The notes: generated by a model from the letters alone, not told the origin. DNA of 64,000 bases from Flaccisagitta enflata (GCA_965153355.1 OZ231127.1:90024001-90088000); one strand, 5' to 3'. Counted from the first letter of the stretch, positions 1 to 52,830 are shown. Made by a program: numbers and translations.

Positions 1-73
1 ACTCATTTATTCATTTACTCATTCGTTCATTCATTCATTCATTCATTCACACATTCATTCATTCATTCTACAG
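1..73 (+). repeat. (ATTC)n microsatellite at the end of an LRGUK intron
   Basis: Degenerate ATTC/TTCA repeats run up to the splice acceptor CTACAG at 68-73. The tract forms the polypyrimidine-rich end of the intron before the first LRGUK exon in the window. Confidence 0.8.
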
Positions 74-3013
<2,940 letters not shown>

Positions 3014-3414
3014 GTCGGACCGGGGGTTGGGGGGGGGCGGAAACTACACGCGATTTCACACTTTTAGAATCATTAAGGACCGACGGACCGAGACAAAGAG
3101 TCTTTTATACAGTTGCGTGTTCGCAGCTAAAAAAACTGTCACGATCTCAAAAGCAAATATTTGTGAAAATTACATTTAGAAATTGGGCACATGGGAAGCT
3201 TTGTAAACTTTGCTGATTTTTTTTTTTATTTTTTTTCATAACAAAAGTCCTGGTGATCATTTTGAAATGGATTCATTTCATACCTTTGTAACATTTCTTT
3301 TTATGTATATCATTCTAGTCATGCATGAACTAATCTGGCCTTATTTTGCTTCAACTTTTGCAGGAATTTCAAATGCCTCAATCTTGCCAAATAATTTTAA
3401 GCCTCGATCTCGTC

Positions 3415-3507
3415 AATAAAAGCCTGATATATCTTCGCCTAACACTGCTTTACATACTCTCGTGAGTTAATATCGCCGAATCTCAGTTGATGCGTGATTG
3501 AAATAAA
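3415..3507 (+). promoter_or_regulatory. Candidate LRGUK polyadenylation signals
   Basis: AATAAA occurs at 3415-3420 and again as overlapping AATAAATAAA near 3502-3511, 400-490 bp after the LRGUK stop and before the next gene. Which one is used cannot be told from sequence. Confidence 0.5.
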
Positions 3508-3639
3508 TAAAACGCATAGAAAAAACATAAAAAAAAAAAACAAACAATAAAACAAAACAAACAAATATATTTTACTCAATCTACTCGCTATCCGCGCGAT
3601 TTACGGTGTGATTTTCATCGTTCGTGGAAACGTTGCAAA

Positions 3640-3734
3640 AATGGCTGCGCTGAAATTCATGAGTGTGTGTTCACCTTGAGAACGCGTTCAATCGGATTAG
3701 TCGCGTTAGTTGTCGTCACTAGAAACACCCAAAG

Positions 3735-3749
<15 letters not shown>
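3640..3749 (+). repeat. Duplicated translation-start segment
   Basis: ATGGCTGCGCTG occurs at about 3641-3652 and again at the chosen start, 3735-3746, with similar A-rich sequence before each. The upstream copy reads on for only a few codons of unrelated sequence, so the downstream ATG is taken as the start. Confidence 0.55.
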
Positions 3750-8081
<4,332 letters not shown>

Positions 8082-8196
8082 TCTAGTCATCCGTTGATAA
8101 CCAAGTGAGCGCCGCCACCACGACTCAAGTCACCATCGAGTGAAAGGCGATTCATGAAAACCAGTCGCTGGTGACGCTTTCGTCACCGTATCTGAG

Positions 8197-8500
8197 TGAC
8201 GACAGCCAGCTCAGTGGTAGCACGCGGGCTCGTGATCCTCTGGATCACGAGTTCGATTCCCGAAGTGGGAGAGTCTTTTCGGCGAAGGTTGAGAGATTCT
8301 CTCATCGGTTGGGAATCAGTGATGGGTAATAGCTAGCTAGTGGGGAGGGTAGGCCATAGGACATCATGATGTGGAATCTGACACCAAAAGACCTGGTGGC
8401 GCCGCCCATGTGGTGGGTCGATTGGCCTTCATTGAAAGCCTTCAAACCGCGCTCAATATACACCCCAGTGATTCCCTGGGCTACAACAACAACAACAACC
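8197..8500 (+). mobile_element. tRNA-derived SINE
   Basis: The head contains Pol III A box (CAGCTCAGTGG) and B box (AGTTCGATTCC) at tRNA-like spacing, an unrelated body follows, and the 3' end is (ACA)n at 8482-8499. Similar 20-28 bp sequences containing AGTCGCTGGTGACGC flank it at 8163-8177 and 8533-8548 and may be target duplications. Confidence 0.75.
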
Positions 8501-8670
8501 GAATATTTCTCATGAGCAATTCATAAAACTAGTAGTCGCTGGTGACGCGTCTTTATTTAGTCACATCGCCGACTTTGCGATCAACCAAACGGATCTCATC
8601 AGTTTTGTCTGCAAAAAAGTAGGTCTCGCCATTCTTGCCTCAATACAATTGTAGTTTGCACTTCCTAGTA

Positions 8671-9055
8671 CAGAAAGGACCCTAATAAGAGGTGAGGAGG
8701 GACCCAAATGTTTAGCAGCCCCCCCTACAGCTTACATGGCTCAAGCAATTTTGACACCTTAGGTGGATACAATTGGCGCCACCGTGGCGTTTTTTGAATT
8801 TCCACCTAGAACACCCCTAAATTCTCAAAATTAATGGAAAAAAGTGTTTATTTTTTGGGGGGCAAATTTGGGCAATTTATCTATATCTAGGGGTGTTCTA
8901 AATGGAAATTCAAAAATCGCCATGGTGGCGCCAATTGTATCCACCTTAAGTGTCATCCGCCACTGGAAGTGAGAAAATTACTTGAGCCATGTGAGCTGTA
9001 GGGGGGGCTGCTAAACCTTTGGGTCCCTCCTCACTTCTTATTAGGGTCCTGTCTG
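8671..9055. mobile_element. Fold-back MITE with TA target duplication
   Basis: Two arms of about 150 bp are inverted copies. Ends are CAGAAAGGACCCTAATAAG and its complement CTTATTAGGGTCCTGTCTG, with TA on both sides (8669-8670, 9056-9057). No coding capacity. This is Tc1/mariner-type by its TA target. Confidence 0.85.
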
Positions 9056-9890
9056 TAATCTTTGTAGACTTAATGGAATATGATCTCATTTCAACTCATT
9101 CCTTCTACTTGTTCAATGTTAATGTTCACAAAGGTATTCCGTAAGTTGATTCCATGATTCGAATCTCACAATGCCAATAACGTTCATTTTCTTCCGATTT
9201 CTTGCCCGTATTTATATTTAATAGTATGTCTTTTATCATTCTAATTTGAATCAACAAAGCAATCTATCAGTTGTCTATTTCAAACTAATTCCTTTACTTT
9301 CGAAAATTGAAAAAAAGAAAAAACAGAAAGTAAGAATGACAGATTTATTTCAGGCAGCAAGATAATTAGATAGATTCTCTCCATAATTAGAAAATAGAGA
9401 AGGACGCACCTAACACAACTTCTAAAATCCCATTTACTACAAAAATTTCATCACTTGCTTTGACATGGATATTTGAATAACGGTCTAGAAAACCCTGAAA
9501 ACCTCGTATAATTAGAAAGGGCAAGGAAGCTTTATCAATCAAGCTGTGTTCTACATGCTAAAAACATCTTATAATGATGCGACTGTTAAATATCTCTTTT
9601 TCAAAAAGAGATATGTATATCTTTATATAAATAGGTAGATACTGGCTATTCGCCGACAATAAATACTGTTCAGGTAAACGCAAAAACACGCAAGCTGATA
9701 AGCGGCGTAGCTGATATATATATATAAATAAATAAAGCAATCATTTTTAGATAAACACGGCACGACACTTGATTGAAGTGAAATCTGCGACGTTTTAATG
9801 GACCAATACCGGTAATTTTTCCTTTCGTTTTCATTTTGCACGTATGATTAATGAGGGTGTTGCTGGTAGAGTTTGAAAACGCTATTGACG
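9056..9890. other. AT-rich intergenic sequence without recognised features
   Basis: This lies between the convergent 3735-8081 gene and SPAST. I see no gene, tRNA or clear repeat; all open frames are short and compositionally non-coding. Confidence 0.6.
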
Positions 9891-10852
9891 TTAACAGCTC
9901 TCAGAAATATATAAAAACTATTATTTCCTCTTGTCCATTTTATACTAGACCAATATTGACCTGAGGAATCAACTCAGACCATTAAAAATGCTCTCAGGTC
10001 AATTTTTCGATCCCCATGACCTAAGGTTCTTAGGTCAAAAACCATATAAGTTCAAATTTTCAAAATTTGAAATGTGCTAATCTGATTACAGATTCAGATT
10101 CAGATCCAGTATGTTGAAAGTGGCTTCCTTTTTTGAAAATTCTGACTAGAACACTGTCAAAATTGACGTTTTAGGTCAAAATTATCAAAATTTTAAACAA
10201 AAGCGCAATTCTTACTCTATTTATACCTTTAACATCAAATTTGACAATGTTCTAGTTGGAATATTGAAAAAAGGAAGACACTTTTACAGGCCTGTATATT
10301 CTTGAGTTTTCCCCCCCCCGGTGGGGGGGGGAAAAAAATCAAAGGGTCTGGAGATGGGGAAGGAAATGAAAGGGGGAAAAAAGAGAAAAAAAGGAAATTA
10401 GGGGAAAATATAACTTTTTACAGTACCAAATCATAAAACTCAATTAGTAAAACACAATTTAACACTATTTAAACCTTAACTACATAGTTTTATTGCTATA
10501 TGGGGAAGAAAATCATGGATATGATAACGCAACGCGACGCGTCGCGGGGAAGAAAATCAAAGGCAGGGGGGGGAAAAAAATCAAAAGCGACTCAAGAATA
10601 TACACCCCTGCACTTTTAACAGGCAGTTTTTCACAAGGACTCTGCAATCAAATATGTATATTTCCCATTTTGAAAATTTGACCTTTTATGGTTTTTGACC
10701 TGAGAACCTTAGGCCATGGGGATCGAAAAATTGACCAGAGAGCATTTCTGATAGTCTGAGTGGATTCCCCACCTCAATATTGGTCTAGTCTCAAATGGAC
10801 GATAGCAAGTCATGATTTCTGATAATTTCTGAGAGCTGTTACTATTGACGTG
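9891..10852. mobile_element. 960-bp fold-back element interrupted by a hAT MITE
   Basis: Left arm 9891-10080 (TATTGACGTTAACAGCTCTC, AGACCAATATTGAC, TTTTTCGATCCCCATG) is complementary to right arm about 10660-10850. Arms are roughly 190 bp at perhaps 85% identity by eye. A separate hAT-like element lies in the loop. Confidence 0.8.
10287..10610. mobile_element. hAT-type MITE with exact 8-bp target duplication
   Basis: Terminal inverted repeats are CAGGCCTGTATATTCTTGAG and, at the other end, the complement of CAGGGGTGTATATTCTTGAG. CACTTTTA flanks it at 10279-10286 and 10611-10618. An 8-bp duplication with CAGGG-like ends is diagnostic of the hAT superfamily. The interior is poly-C/poly-G and purine-rich. 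A second copy is at 33527-33787. Confidence 0.92.
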
Positions 10853-11953
10853 TACGCAGTTAATGCAAACAGGGCACATAGGCGCAACGTCGTGCGCCCA
10901 AGATTAAACCATTCCGAGTAAAAAAAAACACAATCGCACAAAAACGCAAATTGAGGCATGCAGTAAATAGGTAAAAAATGTCACAGTTCGATTTGATATT
11001 GTTTTTTTTTTTTCGATGAAAAAGATGTTCACTGTACGGCATGATGCAATTTGCATCCAGTCGTTTTCTGTTGGTTCGGTTGAAATATTGGGATAGCGTG
11101 ACCATATTCAACCGTCTGTTGGTCGGTCGCATAGGCTTATACAATTACGTGTCATTAAACCTTGCATAAGAAAGTTTCAGTCCATGAATAAATAAGTCTA
11201 CTTACTTGTTCGTTTACGCTGTAGCTTGGTCACTAACACCAGCGATATGCGGGTGTAACTCAGAAACGTACCGCTATAAGAACGTAAAGAAAAAGGAAAA
11301 CATCCTAAGAATAAACATTTCTCGGGATCTCGGGATTCAATAGAGATAATGAGACAAAAAACAGAAACTCAAAACATAAACTCATTCTTCTACGAAGAAC
11401 CAAAGCAAAAAAGTGAAATAACGAACTATACCACGATAATAAAAACTACGACAAAGAATCGTGAAATCGAGCTTAATTATACTGAAACGCTCATATCAAG
11501 AAGTTATGACTGTGTTGTCAGGAGAGGTGTGGGTTGGAAGGATTGGCATGTCATGGATCATGTAATTGATGGCAGCGTTTTTGTTGTTGCTGTTGTAGCC
11601 AGGAAGGGCAGATTGGCGGAGCGAATCAATTGGCAGGGATGGCAGAACAAGAAATCCGATGATGTAAAACAATAAAACAGAGACAAGCTTAAATGCGAAA
11701 AGAGGTCAAAACAAGAAAATGAAGGGTCATCGAATTGAATAAACAAAAACAATGACAAAACAACAATGAAACAAAAACAATGAAGTCCATCTTATCAGTG
11801 ACTTGATGGATGATGGTTTATCTTATAGAGGTCGTCTCGCGAGTTGGTATGTCTGTCGATCTGTTTTTGTTGTTCCTTCTGTCTGTGCGTTAAACTTCGT
11901 TGAGCTGTCTGTCTTATGGTCTGTCTGCGTCTGTCCATTGATATCCTCGTTGA
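10853..11953. other. SPAST 3' flank, no gene recognised
   Basis: This AT-rich stretch downstream of the SPAST stop contains its 3' UTR in part. I cannot identify a convincing polyadenylation signal on the minus strand. Short frames here look non-coding. Confidence 0.5.
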
Positions 11954-12031
11954 TCATGAGGCGGTGATATCTCCAAAGCCTCGATTCCATTTTTCCTATT
12001 TGTCGAGAGTGTCTGTTTGTTTGTCTGTCTG

Positions 12032-45782
<33,751 letters not shown>

Positions 45783-46697
45783 TTTGCAGCAAGAATCTTT
45801 AGAGGACGTTTCAATGCAAAGTTTGTTTTAAAATCAAAATGTTTTTAAAGTTCTTTTTTTCTTCTTTCGCATTTCTCGTGTTTTTTTCTGGGCCCACGGA
45901 GCTTGTGTTTCTTTTCTCTCTGTCTCACCGAAGGGAGTCTCAGGAGGTATGGAACTCCATTATGATTCATAACCGAAACTTCGTTTCAATGTCATTTTCT
46001 GCTGACGAAGAGAAATTTGATATGAAACTCAACAACTTGAACCAACTTTGACGAGCTGTCGAACGGTTAGAAAAAGCAATATTCTGCATGGTGAAAAAAA
46101 AACTAAAACAAAGCACACACACACAAAAAAAGAACAATTGAACAAATGAAGAAATAAAATTGGAATTTTGAACGGATATACTAAATGTTTACCATCAAAG
46201 AGAAAATGTAATCGCCTGTTGATAAGTGGTCTCAGCAAGTGAATGCCGCTTGATGGAACTTTTTTCTTATCCTATATGAGGAAAATAATTTCCTTTCATC
46301 CCCTTCTTTTGGCTTTTCATGACGGATTAAACCCCGTTTAGCCGATTATCTGAGTGTTCTAACCCCCCCCCCCCACCCCCACCCCCTTTCTATCCTTTCC
46401 TTCTTTTCTGATAGATCGTGTGTTTTTTCTTCGATGGCAGATGTCAGTTTTTTTTTCATTTGGCAGGCCTTTTTTCTCTCTCCCAATATTGGCTTATTGG
46501 GCAAGTGGCGGTTTGGTCATGAAAAAGAGAGGGGGTCGATTTTTTTCGGAGTTGAGATTTAGGGCGTGTTAAAACATGAAACATGGACCAATCAGACATT
46601 TTTTCTTTTTGGCGTCTTTCGTTCGCTCACCGATTGGTTTATCCGTCCTTCAAAAGTCTTACAATCAGCCATTGGCGTTAGTTACATTAGAAAATAC
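45783..46697. other. SPAST upstream region, no gene
   Basis: Presumed SPAST promoter and 5' UTR. A poly-C run (46365-46386) is present. No clear TATA box or CpG-island-like stretch is seen; no other gene. Confidence 0.55.
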
Positions 46698-46975
<278 letters not shown>

Positions 46976-47048
46976 GAACACTTAAAAAATGATGGATGAA
47001 TAAAAAAACGAATTCATGACGCCGAAGCGAAGCGATGACGTCATATCG

Positions 47049-47252
47049 GCGTGACTTATATCCAAATTGGCGTCACACACACATACAATCCGGCGTTCTT
47101 TATATCTAGGCTGGCGTCACACACACACACACAATCCGGCGTTCTACAGATCTAGACTGGCGTCACACACACAAACAGTCCGACGTTATTTATATCTAAG
47201 CTGGCGTCACACACAAATACAATCCGGCGTTCTTTACATCATGGCTGGCGTC
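47049..47252 (+). repeat. ~45-60 bp minisatellite (GGCGTCACACACAC...ATCCGGCGTTC)
   Basis: Four to five units, each GGCGTCAC, a short CA tract, CAATCCGGCGTTCT and TATATCTAGGCT. Confidence 0.88.
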
Positions 47253-47457
47253 GCTTATCCAATCCATTTGGCGAAAATACGCTGAGAAAGCAACATAATC
47301 GAATTGAGAGAGGAACAGGCAAAGAAGGAGTCAGGGAGAGGGAGAAAGAGAGGAACTGAGATCGGATATCTTTTTTATCCTCTTCGCTTTTTAGAAAGGC
47401 GTCAAACAATTTCTGCAAATGGGTTAAGACTCAGTTGGTCCGTCCATATGGGAAGGA

Positions 47458-47458
<1 letters not shown>

Positions 47459-47525
<67 letters not shown>
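47459..47525 (+). repeat. (GA)n microsatellite
   Basis: 67-bp GA repeat followed by GAGACAGA-type variants to 47600. Confidence 0.95.
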
Positions 47526-47527
<2 letters not shown>

Positions 47528-47611
47528 GGAGAGACAGATCGAGAGAGACAGAGACAAAGATCGGAGAGATAGAGAGACAGAGACAGAGAAACAAACGGAG
47601 GGACTGACTAA

Positions 47612-47782
47612 AACAAAGGCCGGATACACAGCGTCCCAGTCGCGGACGGTTGGATAGGAGCGGTTTTCTTGGCAAAACCGTTCACGACTCAGACAGACAG
47701 ATGGACGGTGGGACCAACTTACGGTCGAACTGACACAGGCAACTTATATTGCAAGGTATGGAGTTGCGTGCCCGCGGCAAAC
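47612..47782 (+). mobile_element. Family A element, decayed 3' hairpin
   Basis: AACAAAGGCCGGATACACAGC, GTCGCGGACGGTTGGATAGG, then GGAGTTGCGTGCCCGCGGC. The 3' stem has mismatches. Confidence 0.7.
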
Positions 47783-48562
47783 ATGTTACGGTTACGGACG
47801 AACGAGGAAAGGAAAAGCAGGATTTTAAAACAAGAGAGGGAGCAAAATGAAAATACTAAATATAACTGAGAAGCAGGCCTCTTGATTCTTCTTTTCTGCC
47901 GAGAAGCAAAATTCTTTCCTGCAAAATTGCCGACTAAAAAAGCGAAGCCCACTCCCCCTCCCAAATCACACTCAGAGTAGAGCAGCATGATGCCTGCCAC
48001 GCTCAAAAAGACGATCAGCAGTAAAGTTATACATCCAGACATGGGTCCAGTGTGTTGCTGCTCTTTTTGTTTAAAAGACTTGAAACAGGAAATGTATTAT
48101 CTCGATACTGGAAAGTGTTTTTAATGGCGAGATCATCAGTGCAAATCTGATGCGGGTTGCTACGTAAAACGCAGAACGACGTTGACAACTTACTATTGTT
48201 CATGAGAATTCCTCCCTTTCTTTTACAATTAATTGATATTTAGTTCAAGATATGATTCCAGTCCAAATTGACTGTAAATCAAATCAGCGACATTGCAATG
48301 GAACAGTAATCTTAAAACTGCAATATGCAAATTATCCTAAAGCTGGCTTTAATTGCTCTTCTTCAACCATCATTTCTCCCTTTATTACGACTTTGTCTTT
48401 GTCTTCGTCTTCGTCGTCTTCTTCTTCTTCCTTCTTCCCCTTCTTCTCCTACTTCTTCTCCTTCTTCTTCCGGGACGTGCCGATATCTTTCTTACCCTGC
48501 CGACAAGCGGCGCTGCTCGCTGCCCCAGAATCAAGAGGCCTGCAGAGAAGCAAACTATGAAA
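47783..48562. other. Non-coding sequence with CTT-rich tract
   Basis: No gene seen. 48385-48470 is CTTCTTCGTCTT-rich. Confidence 0.55.
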
Positions 48563-48728
48563 GCAAGGCCGGATACACGGCCATCAGTTGCGGACGGGTG
48601 GGCAGGGGCGGAAATACGCGTTTTCCCACTTTTCAACTTGAGCGTGACTGACCGACCAACCAACCGACCAACCAACCAACCGACGGACGGACAAAGCCTC
48701 TTATTGAGTTGCGTGTCCGCAACTAAAA
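48563..48728 (+). mobile_element. Family A element, TTGCG sub-type, complete
   Basis: CAAGGCCGGATACACGGCC, GTTGCGGACGGGTGGGCAGG, (CCAACCGA)n/(ACGG)n, CCTCTTATTGAG, GTTGCGTGTCCGCAACTAAAAA. Full pairing of outer motifs. Confidence 0.93.
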
Positions 48729-48769
48729 ACAGAGAGAGAAGCAAAGAGAAGGTAGGCAATGGCAAGAAA

Positions 48770-49528
48770 AACAAGTGACGCGGGGTCACAATATCGTAGC
48801 GGACGGGTGGGCAGGGGCATCCAACCCCCATCCACACCCAAACCTACCCCCAACACTCAAACATACACAACTAGTCATCCAAGGATCGCACATGGTCAGC
48901 GGTACCCGATGCCCTGCTGGTAGCGATCCAGTGAAGAAGTGGAGCAAGAGCTGGGCAACGGCCCCAAAGAGCTGATGTCCTGTAGAACACAGGGGGGAAT
49001 TTCCAGACGTCCTGAGGGGGCATATTTCAGGCTTTAGATGACTGATTCAGGCCAAAGAAGGCATGTTTGAAGGCTGGTGGGCAGAATTAAGGCTTGGAGA
49101 GCAGATTTGAGGTTTGGAGGGTAAATCAGAGCCACAGAGGGCTGATTTGATGCTTGGAGGGCTAATTGAAGGTCTGGAGGGCAGATCTGAGGTCTAGAGG
49201 TCAGATTTGAGGCGGGTGGGGGGCTGATTTGAGGCCTGGAAGGCTGATTTGAGGCCTGAAGGACTAAATTTAGGGCTGTGAGGACAAATTTGAGGCCTTG
49301 ATGGCCAACGGGGGGGGGGGGGGACGGAAGGACGGAAGGACGGACGTCTGGAAATTCCCCCCTGTGTTCTACAGGACATCGGCCCTTTGGGGCCGCTGCC
49401 CAAAAAGTATCGGAAACGCTTGTTTTTCCACTTTTCAACTCGATCACTATGACGGACCAACGGACCAACGGACCAACGGAAGGACGGACAAAGCCTCTTA
49501 TAGAGTTGCGTGTCCGCAACTATAAAAA
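48770..49528 (+). mobile_element. Family A element carrying a family B element
   Basis: 5' AACAAGTGACGCGGGGTCAC and GTAGCGGACGGGTGGGCAGG; 3' CCTCTTATAGAG, GTTGCGTGTCCGCAACTATAAA. Family B (48873-49412) sits inside; after it the family A text resumes at CCACTTTTCAACTCGATCAC, as in uninterrupted copies. Confidence 0.9.
48873..49412 (+). mobile_element. Family B element nested in family A
   Basis: GGTCAGCGGTACCCGATGCC, arm GATGTCCTGTAGAACACAGG and, at 49365-49400, its complement; core of ~21-bp GATTTGAGGCCTGGAGGGCT units; (GGAC)n near the right arm. Confidence 0.9.
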
Positions 49529-49622
49529 GAACAAAGAACTGAGATACGCGCATGAGACTTAAGAAGAAAGGCTCATAAAAACGCAAGGAATGAATGAAAT
49601 TAAAAGGTGAACACTTGTGGGA

Positions 49623-49747
<125 letters not shown>

Positions 49748-49880
49748 CAGAGAGAGACAGAGACAGAGAGACAGAGACAGAGAGAGTTAGACAAAGAGTG
49801 AAAGAAATCGCGCAGTCTGACCACGGAAAGTGAAAGTGCGATGACTCATAAATCGGTAGAAAGGCACGCGCAATGACAAA

Positions 49881-50046
49881 AACAAGGCCGGATACACGGC
49901 CATCAGTTGTGGACGGGTGGGCAGGGGCGGAAATACGCGTTTTCCCACTTTTTAACTCGAGCGTGACGGACCAACCAACCAACCGACCGACCGACCAACG
50001 GACGGACAAAGCCTCTTATAGAGTTGCGTGTCCGCAACTAAAAATA
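49881..50046 (+). mobile_element. Family A element, TTGCG sub-type, complete
   Basis: About 95% identical by eye to 48563-48728; AACAAGGCCGGATACACGGCC to GTTGCGTGTCCGCAACTAAAAA. High identity suggests recent activity or conversion. Confidence 0.93.
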
Positions 50047-50063
50047 GTCGCAAAAGCGTTAGA

Positions 50064-50755
50064 TGGTCAGCGGTACCCGTTGCCCCTGTAAGTATGTGTG
50101 GGTGTGTGATGGTGAGAGGGGCAGCGGCCCCGAAGGGGCCGATGACCTATGCTTAGTTATTTTAGAGGCTTTATGTTGGGACTTGAGCCTGGAGGCTGCA
50201 ATTTGAGCTTGGAGGCTGAAATTGGGGCCATGTGGCTAGATATTTAGCCTCAAGGCTGGATTCTGGGCTTTGAGGCTCGATTCTAAGCCTTGAGGGTGGA
50301 TTTGAGGCTTTGAAGCTGGAATCTGAGGCTTTAAGCTGGAATATAAGCCTTCAGGTTGGAATTTGAGCCTCGAGGCAGGATTTTTGGCTTAAAATCTATA
50401 TTCTAGGGTTGAGGGGGTGGACAGAGAAGGAGGAGAAGAGGGAGGAGAAGTGAAGAGGCTGGAGAGGCTGGATTCTGGGCTTTGAGGCTCAATTTGAGAC
50501 TTGAGGTTAGATTTTAAGCTGTGAGGCTGAAATTTGAGGCTAGTAGCTGGAATTTGAGCCTCAAAGCTGGAATTTGAGCCTCAAGGCTGGAATTTGAGCC
50601 TCAAGGCTAATAATTGAGCCTTGAGGCTAGATTTTGGGCTTCAAGGCTGGTTGAGGGGGTGGACGGAGAAGAAGGAGGAGGAGAAGAAGAAGGAGGAGAA
50701 TTTTCTCCTGTGTGAAAGCATAGGTCATCGGCCCCTTCGGGGCCGCTGCCCAAAA
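50064..50755 (+). mobile_element. Family B element
   Basis: GGTCAGCGGTACCCGTTGCC, GGCAGCGGCCCCGAAGGGGC, core of GCTGGAATTTGAGCCTCAAG units (~20 bp), closing arm GGCCCCTTCGGGGCCGCTGC at 50732-50751. Confidence 0.88.
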
Positions 50756-50845
50756 GGACAATAGAAAAAAAGGCGAAAAAAGAGGATAAAGATAGTCAAA
50801 CCCCCAAAAAGAAAAAATAGAGAAAGGCTTAGCAAGAGAATAAGA

Positions 50846-51331
50846 AACAAGGCCGGATACACGGCTGCCCATATCGCGTGCGGGTGGGCAGGGGCAGTGA
50901 TGGAATAGACCAGCTAGGCAGTTGGGCAGGAGCCGTAACGGTCTCGAAGTAGGAGAGTTCGCATCCTTTTGTCTTTTGTTTTTAGCGGTCAATCACTCAA
51001 AAGCGGGTAACAGGTTAGGGTTAGGGGTAGGGTTAGTGTTAGGGTTAGGGATAGGTCAGGGATAGTCTTAGGGATCAGGTTAGGGTTAGGGTTAGGGCTA
51101 GTGTTAGGGTTAGGGGTGTTTTAGAGCTTTATATCTACTCGCCGATTGATAGTTTGCTCTGGCGGAATTTTCGGGAAACTCAACTGCGATACTTCATCTA
51201 CAAAATGACCGCTGTAACCCCAAAACCGCCCGTAAACGCTGAAAAAGCAAAGTGTTACCGACGGACCGACGGATGGACGGACCCACCGACAGACAGAGCG
51301 GGTCGCAGAGTTGCGTGCACGCGACTAAAAA
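50846..51331 (+). mobile_element. Family A element with TTAGGG-like core
   Basis: AACAAGGCCGGATACACGGC and ATCGCGTGCGGGTGGGCAGG at 5'; (GACGG)n, GAGTTGCGTGCACGCGACTAAAAA at 3'. The middle (51005-51120) is GGGTTAGGGTTAGGGGTAGG, degenerate TTAGGG repeats. Confidence 0.88.
51005..51120 (+). repeat. Interstitial telomere-like TTAGGG repeats
   Basis: About 16 degenerate TTAGGG/TTAGGGA/TAGTGTTAGGG units, inside the family A element just described. Confidence 0.93.
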
Positions 51332-51542
51332 CAAGGCTGGATACACGGCTACCCATATCGCCTACAGGTGGTCATGGGCAATATTTAAAAAAGGTAAATC
51401 AAATATTTTGGCAGGAGCAGTCATGCAAAAACCGCCCCTCAACGCCTAAAAAGCTGAGCATTAAGGATGGATGGACCAACAAACAAAGCGGGTTATAGAC
51501 CGACAAAGCGGGTTATAGAGACTCGTAGCACGCGACTAAAAA
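51330..51542 (+). mobile_element. Family A element directly following another
   Basis: ACAAGGCTGGATACACGGCT and ATCGCCTACAGGTGGTCATGG to CGTAGCACGCGACTAAAAAG; head-to-tail with the copy ending at 51331. Confidence 0.8.
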
Positions 51543-52632
51543 GGCGAATCGAAAGAAAACAAAAAGAAGGTGGAAGCAGAATTGGAAGTGTTTGCTTGTT
51601 CCTTTGAAGCGTGGCTCAAATCTTGTTTAGCCTTAGGCAAGCCGAGATAAGGCGGCGAGGGGAGAGGGGGGGGGGTGATCGAGGGGGTAGTGAAGAAAAT
51701 TGAATTACTCGTTGATCCTTTGTTGGCTTTGATTTGATGGAAATTTGGGGTATTGTAAGGTTTGAAGGTTTGTTACCAAAGCGACCGATTGAACCTAATG
51801 GAATAATGTCTAATGGGTGGTAAAGGGTTTCTTCTGCACTCAAACATCCAAATAAAAATCTGAGCTCGCATTTGCATTGGTGATGTGTGACGCAGTGAGG
51901 AGATAGTACAATGATAACATGTCACGTACAGGAATGGAGGATACACGTTGTTATACTTGGCTATAGCTCATGCGGCCACAGTGCATTTTAAATCTTCTTT
52001 ACAGCCAAACGATGACTACTCGCCATTCTAGTGTAATACCAATGCTGCGTCATTATGGCGGCACAGCAACAACTCGGGTAATTGTAAGTGCTTTGGAGTT
52101 ATGAGTTGAATTAAAGCCACCGCTTATAAAACTAAGATTTAAAAAAAAATGAGCAGCGGAAATGATATGGACGGACAATCCTTTATACCATCTAGCTCAT
52201 GAATATACGGGCAGGGACAGACCAACATAAAGTTCTCTGGTCAAACACCCCCCCCCCCAAAAAAAAAACCAAACAACCTACTAACATCATAGAGAAAAGC
52301 GAATAAAACACTATGGCCCCCGGGAGGATAAAAAAATTGCATAAATTGGATTAAGCTTCCAAAGCATTTTCTATCCTTCCCCTCTTTCTTTTTCTGTTGC
52401 GCGCATAGAACAGGATAAAAACTCTTCAGTATTTGTCACCGCACTGGCCACCGCACTGGCCACCACCCTCTCCACACGACGTTAAAATGTTCATACGGTT
52501 AGTACTTAGTAGGCTTTTGACGAAAATATTTGCTCACACTGTATAATTGGCCAATTTCTTGTAGGTAATTGGCTTAGTTGTTCCTTTGTTCTTGTTGTGG
52601 AGATCACCAGCTCCATATCCATTTGTTTGTTG
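51543..52632. other. No gene recognised
   Basis: Unremarkable non-coding sequence with poly-G (51667-51677) and poly-C (52248-52258) runs. Confidence 0.55.
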
Positions 52633-52776
52633 TTTTTAGATGCGTCCACGCATCTCTATAAGAGGCTTTGTCCGTCCGTCGGTCGGTCCGTCGGTCACGC
52701 TCGAGTTAAAAACGATCGCACACGATCGCAAAGTCGATTTCATCATTTTATTTTCTGACATTGGGCTGATGCAATG

Positions 52777-52829
<53 letters not shown>

Positions 52830-52830
52830 A
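52633..52830 (-). mobile_element. Truncated family A end (ATGCG sub-type) and (GA)n
   Basis: TTTTTAGATGCGTCCACGCATCT, CTATAAGAGGCTTTGTCCG and GTCGGTCACGCTCGAGTT, after which the family text is lost; (GA)n at 52780-52827. Confidence 0.75.

Noticed and set aside
11349-11675. 108-codon frame as a small gene
   Set aside because: Composition is AT-rich and non-coding, there is no splice or domain support, and it lies in the SPAST 3' flank.
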